Below are positions 8,266 through 17,674 of a stretch of 64,000 bases of DNA, one piece after another; position 1 is the first letter of the stretch, and each line of letters begins with the position of its first letter. Origin of the DNA: Pontibacter mangrovi (lineage in GTDB: Bacteria > Bacteroidota > Bacteroidia > Cytophagales > Hymenobacteraceae). Where the stretch lies: assembly GCF_006385705.1 (NCBI RefSeq), contig NZ_VFRQ01000008.1, positions 124,001 to 188,000 of the forward strand, in the 5' to 3' direction. Both the position numbers and the translations under genes were made by a program. The notes beneath the pieces were generated by a model, which saw only the letters and a program-made list of their open reading frames with translations, made no database searches and had not been told where the DNA came from.

Positions 8266-8892
8266 ATGAACAGAGCATTGAAGGCAAACGAGAGAGAACT
8301 TATAAAGCTGGCACGCTACTTCAGTAAGCGCGCAGCACAGCTTACCGTGGACGGAGAATTGAGCGAGGGGCAGAAACAAGTGACGCAGGCCTGCGAGAAC
8401 CTGGAGCAGCAACTGCTGCAGCACGCCGAGAACCGCGAAGCCATTATGGACAAGCGCAGCCGCCTGGAAAAACTGATAGAGGACAAAGCCGAGTGCCCGA
8501 AATGCCGCAAAGCGGATATGCTGAAACGGCAGGCCGCAGTTACAAACGAGCATGGCTGGAAACTGAACACCTACCGCTGTCGCCGCTGCAATACCTCCTT
8601 CACCTGGAACCGCCCCAACAACCCCTGGCACATGATGGAGTTCCTGGAGCTATACATAAAAGAACTAGAGGACTCGTTAAATGCTGATATGGAGCCAAGC
8701 CTACGCCAACAGACCGAGGCTGCCATTCCGCAGCTGCAGGACAGCCTCTTCCGCCTGCGCCCTGTGCTGCAGGATTCTGACGATGAACTGGAGGCGCTAA
8801 CGGCCAAGGAGCAGGAGATGGACAAACTCATCCACCAGTTTAAAAATTACCTCCTCATCGAGAAGATCAAACTGGATACGTACCAGAACTAG
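8266..8892 (+). CDS. Coiled-coil protein with a central zinc ribbon, function unknown
   Basis: A 208-residue soluble, strongly charged protein. Two helical, Glu/Lys/Gln-rich regions (about 1-75 and 130-208) flank a four-cysteine module, CPKC (about 80) and CRRC (about 105), spaced like a zinc ribbon. No signal peptide or catalytic motif is visible. The fold suggests nucleic-acid or protein binding, but the family is not recognised. The gene converges on the AEC transporter gene with a 31-bp gap. Confidence 0.7.
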   Translation: MNRALKANERELIKLARYFSKRAAQLTVDGELSEGQKQVTQACENLEQQLLQHAENREAIMDKRSRLEKLIEDKAECPKCRKADMLKRQAAVTNEHGWKLNTYRCRRCNTSFTWNRPNNPWHMMEFLELYIKELEDSLNADMEPSLRQQTEAAIPQLQDSLFRLRPVLQDSDDELEALTAKEQEMDKLIHQFKNYLLIEKIKLDTYQN

Positions 8893-8923
8893 TTGCTGGT
8901 TTTTAGTTGTTCGTTTTAAGCGA

Positions 8924-9841
8924 TTAACTGATAACGAAATTCAAGACCCAATACCAGAAGGCCAGCGTGATGAAGGAAATCGGGATGCCGAAGCCCACCA
9001 TCATGTTGGCGAGCCGGGGTTTGAGGCCATAAGCAGCCGCCACAATGCTGGCCGTCACCATGGGCGCCATGGCGGCCTCCAGCACACAGATCTGCAGCAG
9101 CTCACCCTGCACATCAAGCACACCTCGGTACAGCAAAAGTATAAGCAGCGGCGCCAGCATCAGCTGAAACGTGAGCCCGAGCGCCAGAAAGCCCCAGTGC
9201 TTGCTGCGCCACTCCGGCCGCAGCTGCAGCCCCACCGACACCAGCGCCAGCGGCGACACAGTAGCACCCAAACGCTGAAATACGTCTTTCATATCCTCGG
9301 AAAAGTGAAAGCCAAGCAGGTTGAGCAATAGCGCCAACAGGAAAGCCACAAAGGGCGGAAACAGGAAAACCTTGCGGGCAATAGTGCTGATGCTGGTAGC
9401 GCCTCTGGAGTAACTGGCGGCCAGCGCAATGCCTAAGGTCGACAGCACCACAAAGGTACCCGGCTGGTCGATCAGGATGACCGTTTCTATACTTTTAGGC
9501 CCGAAAAGCGCTTCAATTACTGGTAAACCCACAAAGGAAGTGTTGCCCAAACCGCCTGTAAGTATAAGACAGCCCACCAGTTTCCGCGACCAGCCAAAGG
9601 CTTTGCCCAGGCTCCAGAAAAACAAGGCAGCGGCTGCAAAGCAGATCCAGGCCAATCCTACCGGCAGCAGTACCTGCGGCGACAGCTGCACGTCTGGTAT
9701 AAAGTATAGCGCCAGGGCCGGCAGCGAAATGTAAATGATGAACTGGTTGAGCACCTGCGGTGCGTTTTTCGGAAACTCCTTTACGCGCTGCAACAGTATC
9801 CCCAGGCCCAGGCAAGCAAATAAAAGTATAAAACTGCTCAA
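8924..9841 (-). CDS. AEC-family (auxin efflux carrier-like) transporter
   Basis: A 305-residue inner-membrane protein with about ten hydrophobic helices and the AEC pattern of two five-helix halves. GGLGNTSFVGLPV is the polar segment around helix 4, and GFGIPISF closes the second half. Bacterial members export dicarboxylates or other organic anions; the substrate here is unknown. The start is taken as TTG at 9841 because CCTCC on the plus strand at 9849-9853 gives a GGAGG Shine-Dalgarno seven bases upstream. The longer reading from 9889 also begins with TTG and adds a polar tail without such a site. Confidence 0.8.
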   Translation of the reverse strand: MSSFILLFACLGLGILLQRVKEFPKNAPQVLNQFIIYISLPALALYFIPDVQLSPQVLLPVGLAWICFAAAALFFWSLGKAFGWSRKLVGCLILTGGLGNTSFVGLPVIEALFGPKSIETVILIDQPGTFVVLSTLGIALAASYSRGATSISTIARKVFLFPPFVAFLLALLLNLLGFHFSEDMKDVFQRLGATVSPLALVSVGLQLRPEWRSKHWGFLALGLTFQLMLAPLLILLLYRGVLDVQGELLQICVLEAAMAPMVTASIVAAAYGLKPRLANMMVGFGIPISFITLAFWYWVLNFVIS

Positions 9842-9923
9842 TCTCTTTCCTCCGGATATAGCCACTCCCTGACCAGAAGCGGCACGCAAAGGTACGCAGG
9901 CTTTTTAGAAAGCTCAGCATAAG

Positions 9924-9964
9924 AAAAAACGCAGAAGCACGGTGATGTACTTCTGCGTTTTTAT
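9924..9964 (-). terminator. Terminator after the secreted sugar dehydrogenase gene
   Basis: AAAACGCAGAAG pairs with CTTCTGCGTTTT around a 12-base loop, with A and T tracts on both sides. It terminates the minus-strand gene that ends at 9981. Confidence 0.85.
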
Positions 9965-9980
9965 ACTTTTTAGCTGATGT

Positions 9981-11561
9981 TTACTGCAGTACCACCCGCC
10001 GCACGATGCGCGTCTCACCCGAGATGATGCTGAGAAAGTAGACGCCTGCTGCCAATTGCTGCGTATCCAGCTGCAGCGTGTCCTCTCCGCTACGCACCCG
10101 CTTGGTTACGTCGAGCACGTTTTTCGACTGGGCGTTGGTAAGTATAAACCGCACTTCCGGGTGCTTCAGCCCGTTTATTTTCAGGTTGAGGTTTCCCGCT
10201 GTCGGCACCGGATATACTTGCACGGCCCGTTCCAAAGCCTCTGTCTCAGCGGAGGCCACAGGGCCGGTGTAGGAGAGTTTGTAGATAGCATGGGCGGCAT
10301 CATCCGAGATAAACAAGTTTCCCTCCTGGTCAACCGCAATGTCCACAGGGCGGGCATAGGCTTCGGTGGAGTCGCTGTTGAGGAAGCCGCCCACCAGGTC
10401 CAGCTGCTCGCCAGGCTTATCACCCTGCCACGGAAAATAGATGATCTTATAGCCGGTGGCTTTGGAGCGGTTCCAGGAGCCGTGCAGGGCAATCAGCGCG
10501 CCGTTGCGGTAAGGCTGCGGCAGTTTGGTGTCTTGGGTAAAGAGCAGCCCCAGCGGAGCCGAGTGCGCCTGTATGCCTTTGCTGATGCGGTCCATGCCGC
10601 TGCAGTCCACCGCCCCGTTGGCGTTTAGCTGCACATCCTTGATGAAAGGCATGTTGTCCATTCCCTCGCGCGGGTCTGGGTTGCAGAAGGGCCAGCCGTA
10701 GTTGCCGCCGTCGCGCACCAGCGTGAATTCCTCCGGCGGGTTATTGTCCACATAGCTCTGCACCACTTTGCCATAGTTGCCGGTTTCGTCCTCGAAAGGA
10801 TAGGCCACGTTATCGCGGTTATTCACCGTTACCCACAGGTTATTGGTGCCCGGCACAAAGTCCAGCCCCTCCGCATTTCGCAGCCCCTCGGCAAACAGCC
10901 GCCCGCCCGAGCCGTCGGCGTTGTACACGTAAATGGCCCCGCGCTTCGGGTTGCTCTGCGTGTCTTCTATGCAGGCGTTGCAGGTAGAGGCGATGGAGAC
11001 ATACAGCTTATCATTGCTGTCCAGGGCGATGTTCTTGAGCACATGGCCATAGTTGCCCTTCAGCTCCGACAGGCTCTCGTCCGGCAAGTTATCCACCACT
11101 ACCTCCATGTTCTGGCCCTGCGTATCGCCGCTATTATACTTGTAGCGGATGATGCGGTTCTTTTCCGAGATGTACACGTACTGCTGCTCCCCTATCTTGT
11201 GGAACACGATGTCGTGCGGCTTCTGCAGCCCCGAGGCAAAGTCAAACTCCTGCGGGGTGCCGCTGCCAGAGCCTGGGCGGAAGATCTTCACATAGCCGTT
11301 GTCGGGCTTGGAAACGAACAGGTCGCCGTTGGGCGCCACCGCCATAAAGCGGGCGCCGCTGAGGCGGGCGTATACTTCCAGCTTAAAGTTAGGCGGCACA
11401 TTGGCAAAACGGTCCACGTTAAACGGCGCCTGCCGCATACTTTCCGGCACCTCTATCTTCACGGTTTCGGTGGCGGCAGGGGGGGCTTGCGCAAAAGTAT
11501 AAATAGGTGCGGCCAGTGCGGCAGTTAGCAAGTATGATTTGAGTAAATGTTTGAAAGGCAT
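9981..11561 (-). CDS. Secreted glucose/sorbosone dehydrogenase-like protein with T9SS sorting domain
   Basis: A 526-residue exported protein. A signal peptide (about 1-25) precedes a six-bladed quinoprotein-type propeller of the glucose/sorbosone dehydrogenase family (GDLFVSKPDNG, KPHDIVFH, GNYGWPFC, ALHGSWNR, DIAVDQEGNLFISDD). Such enzymes oxidise sugars with PQQ, though many relatives are uncharacterised. The last 80 residues (VQVYPVPTAGNLNL to IVRRVVLQ) are a type A T9SS C-terminal domain, implying outer-membrane translocation and surface attachment or release. The ATG at 11561 is preferred over an upstream GTG because it begins directly with the signal peptide. The gene stands alone. Confidence 0.85.
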   Translation of the reverse strand: MPFKHLLKSYLLTAALAAPIYTFAQAPPAATETVKIEVPESMRQAPFNVDRFANVPPNFKLEVYARLSGARFMAVAPNGDLFVSKPDNGYVKIFRPGSGSGTPQEFDFASGLQKPHDIVFHKIGEQQYVYISEKNRIIRYKYNSGDTQGQNMEVVVDNLPDESLSELKGNYGHVLKNIALDSNDKLYVSIASTCNACIEDTQSNPKRGAIYVYNADGSGGRLFAEGLRNAEGLDFVPGTNNLWVTVNNRDNVAYPFEDETGNYGKVVQSYVDNNPPEEFTLVRDGGNYGWPFCNPDPREGMDNMPFIKDVQLNANGAVDCSGMDRISKGIQAHSAPLGLLFTQDTKLPQPYRNGALIALHGSWNRSKATGYKIIYFPWQGDKPGEQLDLVGGFLNSDSTEAYARPVDIAVDQEGNLFISDDAAHAIYKLSYTGPVASAETEALERAVQVYPVPTAGNLNLKINGLKHPEVRFILTNAQSKNVLDVTKRVRSGEDTLQLDTQQLAAGVYFLSIISGETRIVRRVVLQ

Positions 11562-11947
11562 AAGAAAGAAGTTGTTTTGAACCACCTTCTTTTATTCAGT
11601 TTTAGCTGAAAGGTTGCAGAACCTCACGATTTTAGTGCAATTCACTTTGGCAGTTATACATCAAGCTAAACTGGCGAAAAAATGTAGCTACAGTACCACT
11701 AAAGTTACCTCACGCATACTCACCCAATAGCTTAACTACCGGGGCTATTGAGTTTACACAATAAAAACCTTCTCCAACTATAATAAAAATCCATTTTTAA
11801 ATTGGATAAGTAAAATAATATAGTAACAGAGCGAGCATCTAACCTTAAAATGGTATGTGGTTAATGTTGTACGGTAGAACCTCCCGCCTCCAATACAACT
11901 TGTCATGTGGATACTTCCTGAAAAACATACTTTAATATTCTAAGCAT
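11562..11947. other. AT-rich divergent intergenic region
   Basis: The 386-bp gap should contain promoters for the sugar dehydrogenase (minus) and the propeller protein (plus). A CAATAGC/GCTATTG inverted repeat lies at 11725-11750. No heptamer copy and no credible small gene were seen. Confidence 0.4.
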
Positions 11948-14900
11948 ATGGAACGACTTATATCTCTTTGGAAGCACCTGCTTCTACTTGTTATTTTAAT
12001 AACTCCCTTCTTAGGTTTTTCACAAGTTAGCCAGGAGTGGGTAGCCAAGTACAATGGCCCCGGTGGCAGCCATGATGGGGCAACGGCCATGGTTGTAGAT
12101 AGTGCCGGAAATGTGTATGTGACCGGCTTCAGCTACGCCCATAAACCCAACGATGATACAGAAGCATTTAAAGACATTGTTACCATCAAGTATAACACTG
12201 CCGGCGAACAGCAGTGGGCAGTGAGGTATAATGGGCCTGCAAACAATGCAGATCATCCCGTGGGCATTGCGCTGGATTCGGCCGGGAATGTGTACGTGGC
12301 CGGTTATAGTGCAGGAAACAAAACTGATGTTTATGACTCCAGATCCGGGTATGACTACGTCACCATCAAATACGGTGCAAATGGAAATGAACAGTGGGTG
12401 GCTAGCTACAATGGCCCAGGAAATGGGGAAGATCAAGCTACGGCTATGGAGGTGGATGCCGCCGGCAATGTATATGTGACTGGTTTTGTATACGTAGCTG
12501 GATTAAACTACGGCGCCAATCCTGACATAGATTATGCTACCATCAAGTACAATACCGACGGTGGGCTGCAATGGGTAAAACGGTATAACGGGCCTTTAAG
12601 CCTGAGAGATGTAGCTAATGCTCTTGCCCTGGATACCGCTGGTAATGTATACGTTACAGGTTCTAGCCTCAGTGATACTACGGTTACGCGTCGTAATAGC
12701 GCAGTAACTATCAAATATGACACGGAAGGTAATGAGGTGTGGACTGCAAAGTATGGCGCCCCTGATGATACTCCAAGCGTTTATGCACAAGACCTTGCTC
12801 TGGATGCAACTGGCAATGTGTATGTTACCGGTTACAGTTGGTCAGAGCGCGATTCTGACGGCCTTGACAAGATTGATTATACTACCTTAAAAATTAATAT
12901 AGACGGCACGCTGAGTTGGGTCAGATTTTTTGATTCTAGCAAATTATATGGCGCTACGGATGCATCAAGAGATGATTTTGCCCGAGCGCTGGCTGTGGAC
13001 GCCGAAGGTAATGTGTACGTAACAGGACAGACGGGTAACCGGGAAGAAGACCCCGACAATGCCTTCCTTACAATTAAATATAACACGCAGGGGGATATAC
13101 TTTGGGCCAAGCCTTACGACGGACCGGGCGGACCACAGGGAGGAGGAGGCAATGACATTGCTCTTGATACCGCAGGGAATGCGTATGTTACCGGTTCTAT
13201 CACCATAGGTCCGGAATGGCAAAACACAGACTATGCCACGCTTAAGTATAGCCCCGAGGGCAAACAGCAGTGGCTAATGACTTACAATGGACCTGATAAT
13301 TACATTGATAATGCTACTTCCATCGCTTTAGATGCTTCAGGTCATGTGTATGTAACCGGGCTGAGCTATCTTAAAAATGGAGATGTCAGTTACCTTGATA
13401 TAGATACTGAGTATGCTACCATCAAGTATTCTCAAGCTCTCTGCACCCCTCCCACTCTATCCATTTCTGTCATCCCAGATTCTGCTACCTACACCGGCGG
13501 TGACCCTTCTACTATCTTACTGGGGTACGGCCACCAACGGGTTACATTACAGGCCAGTGGCGCGGAACAATATGTATGGAGCCCTGCCGAGGGTTTAAGT
13601 GACACCACGGTGGCTGACCCGGTTTTCTCCCCGACGGCAGCTGGTACCTATGTCTTCACTGTCACAGGCCGTACTGATAGCTGTTCAGCAGAGGCTTCTG
13701 TTACAATAACTGTTATCCAATCCAACCTCGTCGGCAATAAGGAGTGGGACAGAACTTTCGGAGGAGATAGTTCAGAATGGTTCTATGACATTCAGCAAAC
13801 CAGCGACGGAGGCTATATTCTAGGTGGACATACAGAGTCAAGTATTGGCGGTGATAAGTCGGAAGCCTCACGTGGAAGCTTTGACTATTGGGTCGTGAAG
13901 CTTGACTCGACAGGTAAGAAAGAGTGGGACAGAACTTTTGGTGGGAATGATGTCGACAGGCTCTATGCTCTCCAGCAGACGAGCGACGGGGGATACATTT
14001 TGGGGGGATATTCTAACTCAGGCATTAGCGGTGATAAAACACAGGACAGGCATGGTGACTTTGAAGATAACATCGACTGCTGCCTTGACTACTGGATTGT
14101 GAAACTAGACGCAAAGGGCAACAAGCAGTGGGACAGAACCTATGGTGGTGATGGCGGGGATGTTCTCCAATCCCTTCAGCAAACGAGCGACGGAGGCTAT
14201 ATCTTAGGGGGAGATTCTAATTCCGGCATTAGTGGCGATAAAAGTGAAAGCTTCATTGGCAGCCCTGATTTTTGGATAGTGAAGATAGACTCTGTGGGCA
14301 ACAAAGAGTGGGATCGTACTTTCGGCGGCGGTGATGAGGAAAATTTTGCTTCTATTCAACAGACTAACGATAATGGCTATATTCTTGGCGGAGGTTCTTA
14401 TTCTGGAATTGGAGGAGACAAAACAGAAGCCTCTCGTGGAGGGTATGACTACTGGATCCTAAAACTGGATTCTGAAGGCAACAAGGAGTGGGACAGAAGT
14501 TATGGCGGAGAAGATAGCGATCGGCTCTATGCTGTTGAGCAAACCAGTGATAGCGGTTATGTATTAGGAGGTTCCTCCTCTTCAGGAATCAGCGGCGAAA
14601 AAACAGAAACTTCTAAGGGTGAAAGCGATTACTGGATTATCAAAATTGACTCTATCGGAAACAAGGAATGGGATAAAACCTATGGTGGAGATATGTCCGA
14701 ATGGTTTTCTTCTCTTCAGGGAACAAATGACAGAGGCTATATCCTGGGGGGATACTCAGAATCAGGCATAAGTGGTGATAAGTCAGAGGCAGCTCTAGGA
14801 AACTATGATTATTGGGTAGTGAAGGTAGATTCGGTGGGAAATAAAAAGTGGGACAAAACTTTAGGTGGACAGGGTGAGGATCGGCTCCATGCAATTCAGC

Positions 14901-15718
14901 AAACCTCAGATGAGGGGTACATCTTAGGAGGACAGTCAGACTCTGGTATCTCTGCAGACAAGAGTGAGCCTTCTCGTGGTGGAACAGACTATTGGATCGT
15001 AAAGCTTAGCCCAGAAGAACCCTGCACCCCTCCCACCCCATCCATCGCCGTCATTCCTACTTCTGACGTCTACACCGGCGGTGATTCTACTACCATTTAC
15101 CTGGGCTACGGCCCGCAGAGCGTGCGGCTGGTGGCCAGCGGCGCCCAAAGGTATGTGTGGAGCCCGGCTGCGGGCTTAAGTGACACCACGGTGGCTGACC
15201 CGGTTTTCACCCCGACTACAGCCGGCACCTATACCTTCACGGTCACCGCTTATAACGGCACCTGCGCCGCTACGGCCTCCGTCACCATCACCGTAGTAGA
15301 TGCGCGCTGCGGCACCTTGGGAAGGGTGCTCGTCTGCCACAACGGGCGCACCCTCTGCCTGAGCCCTGCGGCTACCAAGGTCCACCTGCTTGCCTACCCT
15401 AACGACCGCCTTGGCAGCTGCGGGGAGAACCCTGCCGCCGAGGAGGAAACTACCGCGACCATGCCCCTGAAAGTGTTCCCCAACCCCTTCGGCGAGCAGG
15501 CAAACGTGGAGTTCAAGCTGCCGATGGGAGAGAACTACCGCCTGGAGCTCTACAACGCGTGGGGCAAAAAGCTTGATACAGTGGCGAACGGTGAAGCTAC
15601 CGCTGGACAGTTGGTAAGGCTGGAGCTAAAGACCGATGGTTTACCTAATGGCATTTACTACCTACGCCTCGTCACCTCCGACGATACACAGACACTGAGG
15701 CTGATGATTGACAAGTAA
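11948..15718 (+). CDS. Large secreted two-propeller repeat protein with T9SS sorting domain
   Basis: A 1256-residue exported protein with a signal peptide (about 1-25). The first half has eight SBBP-type repeats built around GNVYVTG and YATIKYN. A Pro-rich Ig/PKD-like module (about 495-590) follows. The next section has seven repeats of a different propeller-like family (GGYILGG, SGISGDKSE, DYWIVKLDS, KEWDRTFGG; about 600-1015). A second copy of the Ig/PKD module (about 1020-1115) and a Cys-containing linker precede the type A T9SS domain (VFPNPFGEQANV to LMIDK). No catalytic residues are apparent, so a surface adhesin or scaffold is likelier than an enzyme. Confidence 0.85.
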   Translation: MERLISLWKHLLLLVILITPFLGFSQVSQEWVAKYNGPGGSHDGATAMVVDSAGNVYVTGFSYAHKPNDDTEAFKDIVTIKYNTAGEQQWAVRYNGPANNADHPVGIALDSAGNVYVAGYSAGNKTDVYDSRSGYDYVTIKYGANGNEQWVASYNGPGNGEDQATAMEVDAAGNVYVTGFVYVAGLNYGANPDIDYATIKYNTDGGLQWVKRYNGPLSLRDVANALALDTAGNVYVTGSSLSDTTVTRRNSAVTIKYDTEGNEVWTAKYGAPDDTPSVYAQDLALDATGNVYVTGYSWSERDSDGLDKIDYTTLKINIDGTLSWVRFFDSSKLYGATDASRDDFARALAVDAEGNVYVTGQTGNREEDPDNAFLTIKYNTQGDILWAKPYDGPGGPQGGGGNDIALDTAGNAYVTGSITIGPEWQNTDYATLKYSPEGKQQWLMTYNGPDNYIDNATSIALDASGHVYVTGLSYLKNGDVSYLDIDTEYATIKYSQALCTPPTLSISVIPDSATYTGGDPSTILLGYGHQRVTLQASGAEQYVWSPAEGLSDTTVADPVFSPTAAGTYVFTVTGRTDSCSAEASVTITVIQSNLVGNKEWDRTFGGDSSEWFYDIQQTSDGGYILGGHTESSIGGDKSEASRGSFDYWVVKLDSTGKKEWDRTFGGNDVDRLYALQQTSDGGYILGGYSNSGISGDKTQDRHGDFEDNIDCCLDYWIVKLDAKGNKQWDRTYGGDGGDVLQSLQQTSDGGYILGGDSNSGISGDKSESFIGSPDFWIVKIDSVGNKEWDRTFGGGDEENFASIQQTNDNGYILGGGSYSGIGGDKTEASRGGYDYWILKLDSEGNKEWDRSYGGEDSDRLYAVEQTSDSGYVLGGSSSSGISGEKTETSKGESDYWIIKIDSIGNKEWDKTYGGDMSEWFSSLQGTNDRGYILGGYSESGISGDKSEAALGNYDYWVVKVDSVGNKKWDKTLGGQGEDRLHAIQQTSDEGYILGGQSDSGISADKSEPSRGGTDYWIVKLSPEEPCTPPTPSIAVIPTSDVYTGGDSTTIYLGYGPQSVRLVASGAQRYVWSPAAGLSDTTVADPVFTPTTAGTYTFTVTAYNGTCAATASVTITVVDARCGTLGRVLVCHNGRTLCLSPAATKVHLLAYPNDRLGSCGENPAAEEETTATMPLKVFPNPFGEQANVEFKLPMGENYRLELYNAWGKKLDTVANGEATAGQLVRLELKTDGLPNGIYYLRLVTSDDTQTLRLMIDK

Positions 15719-15728
15719 AAACCAATTT

Positions 15729-15768
15729 GAAAACAGGCTATACTTGCACAAAGTATAGCCTGTTTTTT
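15729..15768. terminator. Shared bidirectional terminator
   Basis: AAAACAGGCTATACTT pairs with AAGTATAGCCTGTTTT around a short loop, with A and T tracts on either side. It serves the converging propeller-protein and CBS/nucleotidyltransferase genes. The top of the stem is the window-wide heptamer and its complement. Confidence 0.88.
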
Positions 15769-17674
15769 ACCCCAATAGCGAGTTCGTAAACTTGAGTTTT
15801 ATACTTGCCTGAAAGTTGGCAATTGTCTTAAAAATTTCTTTTAAGGTTACCTGCTCTATCTTGGTCAGGCTATGGAGGTCAATAAAGTTGTCTGCAGCGG
15901 CTTTGTCCTGAATGATTTGCACGGCCTGCTTCTTCAGGCGCAAACTCATCAGGTAATAATAAGAGTGCATCAGCTCCTGAAAATCCTTTTCTGTAAACTC
16001 ACCCAGATCACGCAGGGCCTCCAGGCGCTCCCCGGTGTTTGTCTTAAATACCCTGTCTTTCAGGGCATACACCCGCACCAGGTCCACAATAGGTGTCATA
16101 GTTTTCTTGATATCGAACACTTCCTGGCTGCCTTTGGTGAAGGTCTTGATATTGCGGAAGAAGGTTAGCGGCGGCTCATACTGCAGCGCGTTCTGCGCCA
16201 TGTGGTACAGAAACCTGCCCAGCGGCTTCTGCAGTTCCTGGTCCAGAAACTCCCGTAGCTCGTCCATAATAGCGGCCTCGCCATAGATATAGCGGCAGTC
16301 GAAGAAGGTGGAGAATTTCATCACCGTTTCCGGGTCCGGCTCCTGCATCCAGCTGGTGTAATTCCGCTTCCAGTGCGAGAGCGAGTGCGTCCATTTGGAG
16401 TTCTTGGCCATAAACCCGCCTTTGCAGAAGCTAAAGCCAATCGTATCCAGCCGCTCCGACACCCGCTCGGCAAAGCTCAGGAAATACTCCCGCACCAGCT
16501 CTCGCTGCTCGTTGGCCTTGTCTTCGTAAATGATGGCGTTGTCCTGGTCGGTGTTCAGCGTCTGCTCTTTGCGGCCCTCGCTGCCCAGCACCATAAACAC
16601 GAATTTGGCCGGCGGCGTGCCCATTTCCTCTATCACACCCTCAATCACCTTGGTGGCAATGGTATCCGACACGGTGGTGATGACCTGGTTCACGATCTCG
16701 GGCTTCACGCCGCGGTCCAGGAGTTGATACACGATCTCGGGCACCTTCTCCCACTTGCGCTTCAGCTCCTCCACCGACTGCGCCAGCTTTACCGACTGTA
16801 TGAACACGAACGGCGACTGCGCCTGCTCGCTCAGCAGCTTGTTGCGGCTCAGGAAACCCAGGTACTGCCCGTTCTCCTCCACCAGCAGGTAACGGGTTTT
16901 GGTCCTGAACATCAAAAGTATGGCCTCATACACAAAACCTTGTGTGCTGATGCTCACGATCGGGTTATCCATTACCTGCCGCACCGGTTCCTGCACGCTC
17001 ACCTGCCGGGCCACCACGTTGTCGCGGATGCTGATGTCGGTGAGGTAGCCGATAATCTGCCCCTGCGGCTCCTGCACAAACAGGCAACTCACCTTTTTCT
17101 CGGCCATCAAGCGGGCAGCCTCATAGATAGGCGTGTCGCCAAGGCAGGTTACCAGCTCGCGGTACACAAGCGTTTCAATTTTGCGCGAGTACAGCTGGTC
17201 GGAGGCGATGAAATTATCTTGGAAAGCAGTCGGCTTTTTCACGAAATGGGCAAACTCATCGTTGAGCATGCGGTGACCAAACTCTGCCGTGAAGTGGTGG
17301 AAGAAATCCTCGTAGCCCTGGCAAAGCTGCCTGAAATCGCGGCGCGGCAGGAAGTATACCAACGTGCCTTTTTTAGCGATAACCGAGCGCAGCGACCGTT
17401 TGCGGTTCAGCAGCACCGAAATGCCGCCGTAGCAGTAGCCGCTGTAATGGTGCTCCACCACCCGCTTGTTCTGCTCACTGTCGTAGAAAAAGCTCTCATA
17501 CTCGCCCTCCGCTATCAGGTCCACGCCTTTCATCTTGGTTACCTCCTGATGGTAGATGGCGGTGTCTTTAGTATACTTTACCTCCTGTAGCAGGTCGGCT
17601 ACGCCCAACAGCACCTCCTCCGGAAGTTTATCAAAAGGCTTCACCGTTTTCAGAAACTCTACTTTATCGGTCAT
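15767..17674 (-). CDS. cNMP-binding / CBS-pair / DUF294 nucleotidyltransferase-like protein
   Basis: A 635-residue cytoplasmic regulatory protein. Residues about 10-125 form a cyclic-nucleotide-binding-like beta-roll. Two CBS motifs follow (about 170-280). A DUF294 nucleotidyltransferase-like domain comes next, with GSEGRKEQTLNTDQDNA (about 365-385) giving the GS-R-E...DxD signature of GlnD/GlnE-type enzymes, then the DUF294 C-terminal helical domain. The substrate is unknown. The start overlaps the stop of the exonuclease gene as ATGA, so translation is probably coupled. Pairing of this domain set with a DnaQ-like exonuclease is a recurring bacterial arrangement, which supports a joint function. 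Confidence 0.85.
   Translation of the reverse strand: MTDKVEFLKTVKPFDKLPEEVLLGVADLLQEVKYTKDTAIYHQEVTKMKGVDLIAEGEYESFFYDSEQNKRVVEHHYSGYCYGGISVLLNRKRSLRSVIAKKGTLVYFLPRRDFRQLCQGYEDFFHHFTAEFGHRMLNDEFAHFVKKPTAFQDNFIASDQLYSRKIETLVYRELVTCLGDTPIYEAARLMAEKKVSCLFVQEPQGQIIGYLTDISIRDNVVARQVSVQEPVRQVMDNPIVSISTQGFVYEAILLMFRTKTRYLLVEENGQYLGFLSRNKLLSEQAQSPFVFIQSVKLAQSVEELKRKWEKVPEIVYQLLDRGVKPEIVNQVITTVSDTIATKVIEGVIEEMGTPPAKFVFMVLGSEGRKEQTLNTDQDNAIIYEDKANEQRELVREYFLSFAERVSERLDTIGFSFCKGGFMAKNSKWTHSLSHWKRNYTSWMQEPDPETVMKFSTFFDCRYIYGEAAIMDELREFLDQELQKPLGRFLYHMAQNALQYEPPLTFFRNIKTFTKGSQEVFDIKKTMTPIVDLVRVYALKDRVFKTNTGERLEALRDLGEFTEKDFQELMHSYYYLMSLRLKKQAVQIIQDKAAADNFIDLHSLTKIEQVTLKEIFKTIANFQASIKLKFTNSLLG

Noticed and set aside
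11948..15718. Possible tandem DNA repeats or CRISPR-like periodicity
   Set aside because: The periodicity is at protein level (propeller blades of about 50 residues) with diverged DNA, and there are no identical repeats with unique spacers.
16373..17590. A 405-codon plus-strand frame opposite the CBS/nucleotidyltransferase gene
   Set aside because: Its sequence is His/Leu/Gln-biased without domains, and the opposite strand has intact cNMP, CBS and DUF294 motifs.
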